DNA of 17,603 nucleotides from an uncultured Bacteroides sp. GTDB lineage: Bacteria; Bacteroidota; Bacteroidia; Bacteroidales; Bacteroidaceae. The first letter of the stretch is position 1. Each line of letters starts with the position of its first letter. The stretch lies in the NCBI GenBank assembly GCA_902472795.1, contig CABROZ010000043.1:1-17603 (forward strand). Direction: 5' to 3'. Position numbers and translations under genes: made by a program. The notes under the pieces are model-generated. The model did no database searches, was not told where the DNA came from, and was given only the letters and a program-made list of their open reading frames with translations. Below are positions 7,681-14,467 of this stretch, in pieces.

Positions 7681-8955
7681 CTATTTAACCAATGAAAAGA
7701 CATGCATGCCTTCTTCCCAGCGATAGGTCAGCCGCAGCGAGCTGTTCGAGGCAATGGCCTGGCTGATGGCAAGGCCCAGTCCGTTGGATTCCTTCTTGCG
7801 ATCCACACTGTGGGCAAAGCGGCGGAACAGCGTATCGGCATTCAGCGGAGCCGTACCGGTGTTCTTCACGACCAGCGACGAAGGTGTCGTCTCCACGACC
7901 AGGCGGCCACCATCCACGTTGTGCAACAGGGCGTTCTTCACCAGATTGCTCACCAGAATATGTGCCAGCGAGGCATTGCAACGAATGATGAAAGGCGTTT
8001 CGCCCTTCACCCGCTCCAACGCAATCTGCTTGTGCTCGTATATGTCCATCAGGTCGGGAAGCAAATCATCCAGAATGCCGTCCACCGACACTTCTTCCGT
8101 CTCGGCATACTGGCCGTTCTCGATGCGCGACAGCAGCAGCAAAGCCTTGTTCAGCTTCACGGCACGCCCCAGGGTGGAATAAATGGCGTCGAGTTCCTTC
8201 AGCTGTTCTTCGCTCATGCCTTCGCTTTCGGCCAGCAGTTCCAGCTTACCGCGGGCAATGGCCAGCGGCGTCTGCAGTTCGTGCGAAGCGTTCTCGATGA
8301 ACTGCTTCTGTTCCTCATAGGCCTTGTGGCTGCGCGAAGCCATGTCGAAGGCGGCATCGCCCAGCATACGGAACTCACGAATGCCGGTCTCGTTCTCCAA
8401 CGGAGGAACAGCGGCACCGGGTTGCAGACGCTGCAACCATTCCATCAGGCGGTTCATTGGTCGGAATATTTTCTTCAGAATGAGGCGTGTCCCCACAGCC
8501 GTACTGCACAGGAAGAGGACGAACAACGCAAGCAGATACCAGAACATGGCATTGACCATGTCGTCGCGTTCGAGGGTCGAAATCATCAGTTCCAATTCAT
8601 AGAACTGACCGTCGGGCATCCGAAACGCTGTACGATAGACGCGCACCGGCTCGTCCTCGTTCTCGCTTTCCACATAGACAAACGAATCGTAGAACATGTC
8701 GCGATAGTGCTCACCCTCCTCCACCGAGATGGGACGAAAGTAGTAGAAAGACATCAGATTGTCGCCTTCGGTCTGAAGCGTGGAAGGGTCGTACAGGGCA
8801 TTGTTGATGATAATCTGGGCATAGTTCTCCAACGTGTCGTCGGTCTCGTCCATCACCTCATAAATAATGGTATAGTAAAACAACACACCCCCTACAGCCA
8901 TCAGCCCCAGCAACCAGAGCGACAGCTTGCGATAGGTATAGTGCAGCAGCTTCAT
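7681..8955 (-). CDS. Membrane sensor histidine kinase
   Basis: A 424-residue inner-membrane kinase partnered with the response regulator it overlaps (ATGA, 4 nt). Transmembrane helices lie at about 12-32 and 136-160 and flank a periplasmic sensor domain of about 100 residues rich in acidic and aromatic residues. A HAMP-like linker is followed by HisKA with the phospho-acceptor His225 in ENASHELQTPLA. The ATPase domain has the N box at HILVSNLVKNALLHN (Asn341), a G1 box in the form KNTG instead of D-x-G, the F box LFRRFAHS, and the G2 box NGLGLAIS near 391-398. The short ATPase domain and NTG-type G1 box occur in many compact Bacteroidota kinases. Signal unknown; the neighbouring lipoprotein and PepSY-like protein suggest an envelope cue. 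Confidence 0.95.
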   Translation of the reverse strand: MKLLHYTYRKLSLWLLGLMAVGGVLFYYTIIYEVMDETDDTLENYAQIIINNALYDPSTLQTEGDNLMSFYYFRPISVEEGEHYRDMFYDSFVYVESENEDEPVRVYRTAFRMPDGQFYELELMISTLERDDMVNAMFWYLLALFVLFLCSTAVGTRLILKKIFRPMNRLMEWLQRLQPGAAVPPLENETGIREFRMLGDAAFDMASRSHKAYEEQKQFIENASHELQTPLAIARGKLELLAESEGMSEEQLKELDAIYSTLGRAVKLNKALLLLSRIENGQYAETEEVSVDGILDDLLPDLMDIYEHKQIALERVKGETPFIIRCNASLAHILVSNLVKNALLHNVDGGRLVVETTPSSLVVKNTGTAPLNADTLFRRFAHSVDRKKESNGLGLAISQAIASNSSLRLTYRWEEGMHVFSLVK

Positions 8956-9629
8956 ACTTCCGACAGTTTATATCCGAAGCCGTAAACGGCTTTCAGTTCC
9001 ACCGTGGCACCGGCCTGTTTCAGCTTCTTGCGCAGGTTCTTCACCTGCGAATAGATAAAGTCCAGCGAGTCGGCCTGGTCGATATTGTCGCCCCACACCG
9101 ATTCGGCCAGGCTCATCTTGTTGATGACGCGGTTGGGATTGACCACAAAGTAGTAGAGCAAATCGAATTCTTTCCGGTTCAGCTGCAGGGCAACACCTTC
9201 GACCGTAGCCTGACGCTTGTCGGGATAGAGCAACAGATTGCCTATCGACACACTGGTGTCGCCGTTGTTCTGCCGTCGGCGTATCAGCGACTTGATGCGC
9301 GCGTTCAGTTCGGCCAGATGAAAAGGTTTGGTCAGATAGTCGTCGGCTCCCAGCTCCAGGCCGTCCACCTTGTCGTCGAGCGAATCCTTGGCCGAGATAA
9401 TAAGCACGCTGTCGCTACGGCGCAACCGCTTCAACTCGCGAAGCAGGTCGAGGCCGCTGCCGCCGGGCAGCATAATGTCCAGCAGGATGCAGTCGTAGTC
9501 GTAGTCATTGATTTTATCGAGCGCCGAGTTGTAGTCGGCAGCAGTCTCTACGACAAACTTCTCTTTCAGGAGCGAGGCGCGGATGGTTTCGCGCAAGTCC
9601 TGTTCGTCTTCAACAATCAGTATTTTCAT
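8952..9629 (-). CDS. OmpR-family response regulator
   Basis: A 225-residue regulator. The receiver domain has the acidic pair Glu7/Asp8 (VEDEQ), phospho-acceptor Asp51 (CILLDIMLPGGSG), Ser79 and Lys101 (LTKPF). The C-terminal winged-helix domain, about 128-225, contains RKEFDLLYYFVVNPNRVINK and ends with VYGFGYKLSEV, typical of Trans_reg_C. The ATG at 9629 (MKILIVEDEQ) is chosen because the open frame extends upstream into sequence with no receiver homology. Its stop overlaps the kinase start by ATGA, so the two are coupled. The two-box operator lies immediately upstream, so autoregulation is likely. It controls the kinase and probably the PepSY-like gene. Confidence 0.96.
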   Translation of the reverse strand: MKILIVEDEQDLRETIRASLLKEKFVVETAADYNSALDKINDYDYDCILLDIMLPGGSGLDLLRELKRLRRSDSVLIISAKDSLDDKVDGLELGADDYLTKPFHLAELNARIKSLIRRRQNNGDTSVSIGNLLLYPDKRQATVEGVALQLNRKEFDLLYYFVVNPNRVINKMSLAESVWGDNIDQADSLDFIYSQVKNLRKKLKQAGATVELKAVYGFGYKLSEV

Positions 9630-9634
9630 GGCCA

Positions 9635-9669
9635 CAAAGGAAACTAAGAAATCTGGAATCTTTCTGGAA
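9635..9669 (-). promoter_or_regulatory. Candidate autoregulatory operator and promoter of the response regulator
   Basis: Minus strand: TTCC (9669-9666), 7 nt, TTCCAGATT (9658-9650), 6 nt, TTTCCTTTG (9643-9635). It begins next to the TGA of the lipoprotein gene and ends 5 nt before the regulator ATG. GATTCCAGA is repeated exactly 11 bp apart. If TTCCTTTG is the -7 element, the transcript would start at or next to the ATG. Confidence 0.6.
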
Positions 9670-10221
9670 TCATTCGGCAGCGTCGTCTTCGTACAAGTCT
9701 TCCAGCAGTTCTTCCTGCGCCATCGACATCTTGCCGTCAACCGACACCGTAATCCTTAAGGGAATATAAAGATCGGTTTGCGGATAGCAGACACTGGCCG
9801 CATAGATAAACCCCTGCGAGGTAGTCTTGTCGAACACCAACCCTTCGAGAATGGCGTTCTTCAGAAACTTCGCATCGACCAGCGAAGCAAAAGTCTCTTT
9901 GGTGAACACCTTGTCGAGCACCGTATGTTCGCCGCAGGTAAGGCGCAGCGTAATGCGATTGTCCACGTACTTCTCGCCCTGATCGTTCACCACTAGCGGA
10001 AGACTTTCATCGGGCTGACGCTTGACGTGCGACAGATACTTCTTTCCACGATAGTCAATCGGAGTCTTTATGTCGGACACTTGCATGCGTTGCGGTCCCT
10101 TCACTTCCACACTGTCCTGCCCCACGACCTGCAAGTCGTCCGTCTTATCCTTCTTGGCCGACGAGCATGCAGCCAGCAGACCGAGCACAACCCATGCAAA
10201 CAGATAGAATAATCTCTTCAT
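9670..10221 (-). CDS. DUF4738-like lipoprotein
   Basis: A 183-residue lipoprotein from the preferred ATG at 10221 (MKRLFY). An upstream in-frame ATG at 10254 is unlikely because it lies inside the -7 element. The signal peptide ends in lipobox LAAC with Cys19 as the lipidated residue, followed by SSAKKDKTDD, a charged tether. The mature part has DIKTPIDYRGKKYLSHVKR, a conserved-looking mid region (YVDNRITLRL, KVFTKETFASL, LVFDKTTSQGFIYAASVCYPQTDLYIPL) and an acidic C-terminus. It resembles Bacteroidota DUF4738 lipoproteins, recognised by memory only; no biochemical role is known. It is followed 40 nt later by the response regulator, so it may be an accessory sensor or a co-regulated envelope protein. 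Confidence 0.8.
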   Translation of the reverse strand: MKRLFYLFAWVVLGLLAACSSAKKDKTDDLQVVGQDSVEVKGPQRMQVSDIKTPIDYRGKKYLSHVKRQPDESLPLVVNDQGEKYVDNRITLRLTCGEHTVLDKVFTKETFASLVDAKFLKNAILEGLVFDKTTSQGFIYAASVCYPQTDLYIPLRITVSVDGKMSMAQEELLEDLYEDDAAE

Positions 10222-10253
10222 CTTCTTTTCTTTATTTGTAATGCTTGACCGCA

Positions 10254-10285
10254 CAAAGATAATGCAAACTTAAGAGTAGAGCAAA
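10254..10285 (-). promoter_or_regulatory. Consensus Bacteroides promoter of the lipoprotein/two-component operon
   Basis: Minus strand TTTG (10285-10282), 20 nt, TATCTTTG (10261-10254): a full match to TTTG-N19-21-TAnnTTTG. The leader would be about 25 nt. Lacks the TTCC operator seen at the response regulator. Confidence 0.8.
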
Positions 10286-10293
10286 ATCATGAA

Positions 10294-10356
10294 CAAAAAA
10301 AGAGGAATGTGAGCCTGGCAAACCTTCATTTCTTCCGGTTTGCCGTCACATTCCTC
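10294..10356 (-). terminator. Strong intrinsic terminator after GH31
   Basis: Minus strand: an 11-bp outer stem, GAGGAATGTGA with TCACATTCCTC (arms 10346-10356 and 10302-10312), encloses a second 8-bp stem, GGCAAACC with GGTTTGCC, and ends in a run of T residues (10300-10294). It ends the glycosidase operon before the lipoprotein promoter. Confidence 0.9.
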
Positions 10357-10386
10357 AACCCGATCAATTAACCAAAGAGTACAAAA

Positions 10387-12840
10387 TTACAGTTTAACCG
10401 TAACCTTCTTACCCTTATAAACAACCACCTTTTCATTTCCGTCGGGTGTGCAAACCGTAAACTTGCGTTCGGTCAGCATACCTTCGTAAGCTCCTTTCCG
10501 GGCACCGATAGTCAGCGTATGCTTGGCATCGTTCCAAGTCATAGGTATTTCGGTGTAAGCGCCCGATTCGTAATTATAGTTATCACCTTCATCTTCGTAA
10601 AGGGTAAAGCTTCCGTCGGCTCCCGGATAAACACGTACAGTCAGATTATCCCACTTCTTCTCGCTTGTATATTGCACGTCGGGACCGATGGGAAGAATGC
10701 TTCCGGCACGCACAAAGAGAGGAATACGATCGAGAGTCGTAGTGATCTTCAGATTCTGTCCGCCCTCCGAGTATTCATTGGTCCAGTAATCATACCATCC
10801 GCATCCGGCAGGCAGATAGACCTCCATGCTCTTCGACTGGGTAAAGTCGGCAGCCAGAACAGGAGTATCGGCTTTCTTGTTGCCTTGTCCCCAACCCTCG
10901 TTCTCCTTCAGTTGTTTCTGCTTTTGTTCGGGAGTATATTGGGCATGCAGCACCGGTGCTACCAGCAACGACTTACCAAACATATATTCATTGCCGATGT
11001 TCCACGTCTTCTTGTCGTTCAGGAAGTCCATGAACAGTGCACGCATGAATGTTGACTGGCGATGACTTACCTCCCAGGAAGTAGAATACAGATAGGGCAG
11101 CAACGAGTAACGCAGCTTCACAGCGTCAACCAGTGCATCATAAACAGGCTCGCCTGCCTTGCCATACCAGTAGAACTCGCGGGAAACGTCGGCTCCGTGG
11201 CTACGCATCATCGGACAGAAAGCTCCGAACTGCACCCAGCGGACATACAGTTCCTGATACATCGGGTTCTTCGTAGCGCTGTTGTCGCCAAAGTTTGTAT
11301 TGTACGAACCGGCGAAGAAGCCACCCAGATCGGAATTCCAGTGAGGCATACCGGTCAGCGAGAAGTTCAGTCCGGCAGTCACCTGACGGCGGAACATGTC
11401 CCACGACGACTGTACGTCGCCCGACCATACGTTAGAGCCGTAACGTTGCTGTCCTAAGAAGCCCGAACGGGTCAGGATGATCACACGTTTATCTTTCGTC
11501 ACTTCACGCTGGTGGTCGGATACACCGCCCACGGTCATCAGCGGATAAGCATTGCGAACACTGCGGTAAGAACCCAGATAAGTCTGACGGTCGAAATCGC
11601 TGGCCTTCTGGTTGAAGTGGTCAGGTTCGGTAGAATCCATCCACCAGCCATCAACGCCCAGACGGAAAAGTCCTTTGTTCAGATAGTCCCAATAAATATC
11701 GCGTGCTTTCGGATTATAAGCATCGTACACGCGTACGCCGGAAGGATATTCCGGATTGGGCGGCCAACCTTCTACACCCGATTGCGGCCATGTCTCGATG
11801 TCGAACAACAGGCCTTCCTTATCCAAAGCACGGTAAGGCTTCGTAGCTGGTCCGAACGACGACCAGATGGAAATCATCAGATGTGCATTCAGCGCATGAA
11901 TGTCGTCAATCATCTGTTGCGGACGGCTGAAAGTCGGGTTCTGGAAGTCCATGGCGTTCCACAGATAGTTGTGACCCCAATACTGCCAGTCCTGAATGAT
12001 GCAGTCCAAAGGAATACCCAGTTCGCGATACTTCTTTACGACACCCACTGTTTCGTCCTGACTTTTATAGCGTTCCTTGCTCTGCATGAAGCCATAGCTC
12101 CACAACGGCATCATGGGTACTTCGCCGGTCAGTGCACGCACCTGAGCAATTACTCCGTCGGCCGAACCGCCATACATGAAGTAATAGTCGATGCAATCGC
12201 CTACTTCCGAACGGAAAGAGGTTTCCTTCTCGTTATCGGTATAAGTAGTGGCTGAATAGTTATCCCAGAAGACGCCATAACCTTTTGTGGACTGGAAGAT
12301 GGGAGATACGTCTTCTACATTGCCCTGTACAAGCACTTTGGTCATATTGCGCTGCATCATCTGGCCGTTCTGCAGCTGGCCGAGTCCGTAAAGACCTTCT
12401 TCCTTATCCACGGTGAAGCCCTGATAAACGGAATATGTAGCCTTACCGGCATCGTTGAAAGGAGTAAAGGCCTGATTGTTCTCCTGTTCCTTCAGCAACA
12501 GGCTACCGTCAGCCTTTGCATACGACAGCACACCGGTTTTGGTATCAAGTGTCACCACCAGCACGGGGCTCTTCATGACAATCTCGCCATTATCCGATGT
12601 AGATACCTTCACGTCCGACTTTTCGGGAAGAGCAATCACCGAAAGGCTTTTCTTATCTACCGTCTTGCCTTGCGGAGTCTTCAGCACACGAAGGCTGTTT
12701 GGATTGAACCACTGCACTTCCACATCCATCTGCTTGCTCGGGATGGAAGTCTTGATGCCGCTTTCCGTCTGCTGATAGGTCTGCGACCAAGCTAACGCCG
12801 TGCACAGACAGAGAGCCATTGTTACTAAGTTTCTTTTCAT
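10387..12840 (-). CDS. GH31 alpha-glycosidase (alpha-xylosidase-like), periplasmic
   Basis: A retaining alpha-glycosidase, 817 residues from the ATG at 12840 (MKRNLVTMALCLCTALAWSQ signal peptide); an ATG at 12855 would add MANYN. Order: N-terminal beta domain with GLYGLGQLQNGQMMQR near 150, (beta/alpha)8 barrel, proximal and distal beta domains, and a DUF5110-type C-terminus (RVYPGADGSFTLYEDEGDNYNY). Catalytic nucleophile Asp402 lies in GWWMDSTEPD and acid/base Asp475 in VWSGDVQSSW. The bulky WWMDSTEPD context resembles bacteroidal alpha-xylosidases, but alpha-glucosidase or another GH31 specificity cannot be excluded. No PA14 insert of the BoGH31A type is recognised. No -7 element is seen in the 130-bp gap after GH43, so it is probably co-transcribed with GH43. 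Confidence 0.93.
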   Translation of the reverse strand: MKRNLVTMALCLCTALAWSQTYQQTESGIKTSIPSKQMDVEVQWFNPNSLRVLKTPQGKTVDKKSLSVIALPEKSDVKVSTSDNGEIVMKSPVLVVTLDTKTGVLSYAKADGSLLLKEQENNQAFTPFNDAGKATYSVYQGFTVDKEEGLYGLGQLQNGQMMQRNMTKVLVQGNVEDVSPIFQSTKGYGVFWDNYSATTYTDNEKETSFRSEVGDCIDYYFMYGGSADGVIAQVRALTGEVPMMPLWSYGFMQSKERYKSQDETVGVVKKYRELGIPLDCIIQDWQYWGHNYLWNAMDFQNPTFSRPQQMIDDIHALNAHLMISIWSSFGPATKPYRALDKEGLLFDIETWPQSGVEGWPPNPEYPSGVRVYDAYNPKARDIYWDYLNKGLFRLGVDGWWMDSTEPDHFNQKASDFDRQTYLGSYRSVRNAYPLMTVGGVSDHQREVTKDKRVIILTRSGFLGQQRYGSNVWSGDVQSSWDMFRRQVTAGLNFSLTGMPHWNSDLGGFFAGSYNTNFGDNSATKNPMYQELYVRWVQFGAFCPMMRSHGADVSREFYWYGKAGEPVYDALVDAVKLRYSLLPYLYSTSWEVSHRQSTFMRALFMDFLNDKKTWNIGNEYMFGKSLLVAPVLHAQYTPEQKQKQLKENEGWGQGNKKADTPVLAADFTQSKSMEVYLPAGCGWYDYWTNEYSEGGQNLKITTTLDRIPLFVRAGSILPIGPDVQYTSEKKWDNLTVRVYPGADGSFTLYEDEGDNYNYESGAYTEIPMTWNDAKHTLTIGARKGAYEGMLTERKFTVCTPDGNEKVVVYKGKKVTVKL

Positions 12841-12868
12841 ATTGTAATTTGCCATTGTTCATGCTTGT

Positions 12869-12908
12869 CAGAGGTTGCATGCAGACAGATTCGACACACA
12901 ACCCTCTG
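12869..12908 (-). other. Hairpin in the GH43-GH31 intergenic region
   Basis: Minus strand: CAGAGG-G-TTG pairs with CAACCTCTG (arms 12908-12899 and 12877-12869), 9 bp with one bulged G and a 21-nt loop. It has no T run and sits 28 nt before the GH31 ATG at 12840, so it is more likely a stability or processing element than a terminator. Confidence 0.5.
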
Positions 12909-12970
12909 ATTCGCAGTATAGTTATTATTAATGTTTGTCTTAAATATCAGATAAAAATAGAGAAGAAGGA

Positions 12971-14338
12971 TTATTTGAATTCCCACCAATCCAACATAAA
13001 CAGATTGCCCTTCTGCATGGGCGAGCCCTTGAATACAAAGTACAAGTCGTGTACACCTGCCACTTTCTTTACCTTGGTTTCAAACTCACGCAACTCGTCC
13101 TTGGTATGGGTTATCTTGACAGTACCTATACAATCACCATCTTTAGAGTCAAGACGGATCTCCATGAAGCCGCCATACAGATGGCAGGAAGCCGAAACCT
13201 TGAACGAAGAAGCGCCTTTCTTGAAATCGACACCTTTCACCATCAGGTATTCGCCATCGTCGATATCGTTCACCAACTGATTCCAGTGGTCACGTGCCCA
13301 CGGACTCTTCTGGGTCGTCTTCAGCCCATATCCCCAGGCCATTGTTTCAGCCTCTACCTTCCGATAAGGATTAAAATGTTCGATCTGTTCCAACTTACAA
13401 TCTTGGAAATAAGGCAACTCCTTGATTGTTCCGTCGGCATTGTACTCCATTTCAGCGGCTGAAACCGAACGGCGTTCGGCATGACGGCTGGTCTGGAAAC
13501 GGAAGATATCGTAATTCTGACCAAAGCAATACGATTTACCTTTATAGTCGATAATGCCGGGATGATTACCGCGGGTACGGGGCGTATGATCCATGATGTG
13601 GCCTTTATACTCCCAAGGGCCTGTAGGGCTATCGCTCATCGCATAGCCGATACCTTCAGGACAACAAGTAGAAGCAAAAGCAAGATAATAGTGGCCATTG
13701 CGCTTGTAGAACCAGGGGCCTTCCTGATAGTCCTGTATTTTCGGCAACTTCATAATCTCGCCCGAATAAGAAATCATATCCTCGTTAAGTTTTACACAAT
13801 AGAGATTAGGATTTCCCCAATACATATAAGCCTGGCCATCATCATCAATAAATACAGTCGGGTCGATGTCGTCCCAATGCTCTCTTTGCCAAACCAAAGG
13901 CTTTCCAATAGGATCCTTGAATGGTCCGAAAGGAGAATCGCTCACCAACACGCCGATGCCATGACCGTGTATCGGGCAATACATGTACCACTTTCCGTTA
14001 CGGTTGACCACGCTGATAGCCCAAGCACCATTGTCTCCTTTATACCACTTGTTAAAGTCGCGTAAGGATGCCACCGGTCCGCGATCCTGCCAGTTGACCA
14101 TATCGGTAGAAGTGTAGAGCAGCCAGTTCTGCATCTTGAAGTTCTCGGCATCGTCTTCGTCGTGGCTCGTGTAAAGATAAATCGTATCGTTGTAAACAAT
14201 CGGTGCTGGATCGGCCGTGTATTTAGTCTGAATAATGGGCATATTCAGTTTAGGCCATTCATTGTCGGCATTTTGTGCCATCATCATCCCGGATACGCCT
14301 AAAAGCAATCCGGCAATTCCTAATTTTACTTTTTCCAT
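12971..14338 (-). CDS. GH43 glycosidase with C-terminal CBM6-like domain (beta-xylosidase / alpha-L-arabinofuranosidase type)
   Basis: An inverting glycosidase of 455 residues; the start at 14338 (MEKVKLGIAGLLLGVSGMMMAQN) gives a proper signal peptide, whereas the open frame begins further upstream in promoter sequence. Five-bladed propeller residues can be seen: general base Asp43 (ADPAPIVYND), pKa modulator Asp159 (DIDPTVFIDDDG) and general acid Glu206 (QEGPWFYKRNG). The FGPF, SDSP and MYCP motifs also fit GH43. From about 318 a beta-sandwich starting KVEAETMAWGYG and ending LDWWEF resembles CBM6. Arabinofuranosidase and beta-xylosidase activities cannot be told apart from sequence. It starts 118 nt after the regulator stop and is the first gene of the GH43-GH31 operon. 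Confidence 0.93.
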   Translation of the reverse strand: MEKVKLGIAGLLLGVSGMMMAQNADNEWPKLNMPIIQTKYTADPAPIVYNDTIYLYTSHDEDDAENFKMQNWLLYTSTDMVNWQDRGPVASLRDFNKWYKGDNGAWAISVVNRNGKWYMYCPIHGHGIGVLVSDSPFGPFKDPIGKPLVWQREHWDDIDPTVFIDDDGQAYMYWGNPNLYCVKLNEDMISYSGEIMKLPKIQDYQEGPWFYKRNGHYYLAFASTCCPEGIGYAMSDSPTGPWEYKGHIMDHTPRTRGNHPGIIDYKGKSYCFGQNYDIFRFQTSRHAERRSVSAAEMEYNADGTIKELPYFQDCKLEQIEHFNPYRKVEAETMAWGYGLKTTQKSPWARDHWNQLVNDIDDGEYLMVKGVDFKKGASSFKVSASCHLYGGFMEIRLDSKDGDCIGTVKITHTKDELREFETKVKKVAGVHDLYFVFKGSPMQKGNLFMLDWWEFK

Positions 14339-14376
14339 GATATAGATAATAATCGAATAAAGATTGATAACGGGAG

Positions 14377-14384
14377 CAAAATTA
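14377..14384 (-). promoter_or_regulatory. -7 element of the GH43-GH31 operon
   Basis: TAATTTTG on the minus strand fits TAnnTTTG. The sequence 19-21 nt upstream is not TTTG, as expected for an activator-dependent promoter. The leader would be about 35 nt. Confidence 0.6.
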
Positions 14385-14415
14385 GCCAAAAACACCGTAG
14401 AAGGACACTACAAAT

Positions 14416-14443
14416 GTTGAAACAAACAACAATTTCGTTGAAA
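14416..14443 (-). promoter_or_regulatory. 21-bp-spaced direct repeat: candidate AraC-type operator
   Basis: GTTGAAA occurs at 14416-14422 and 14437-14443 on the plus strand (TTTCAAC on the minus strand), exactly 21 bp or two helical turns apart. It lies just upstream of the expected -33 position of the GH43 promoter. The repeat spacing matches classical AraC-family half-sites. Confidence 0.55.
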
Positions 14444-14467
14444 ACACACTTTTCCGTCAGTGTTTTC
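14440..14467 (-). terminator. Possible weak terminator at the end of the regulator gene
   Basis: An 8-bp perfect stem, GAAAACAC with GTGTTTTC, and a 12-nt loop that contains the regulator stop codon. The 3' arm ends in TTTTC but no longer T run follows. It overlaps the distal GTTGAAA box, so the dyad may instead belong to the operator. Confidence 0.4.

Noticed and set aside
7702..8985. 427-codon plus-strand frame opposite the histidine kinase
   Set aside because: The minus-strand kinase has all expected motifs; the long antisense frame reflects codon bias.
9630..9740. N-terminal extension of the response regulator
   Set aside because: The added residues are basic, Cys-rich and unlike any receiver; they lie in the operator and the end of the lipoprotein gene.
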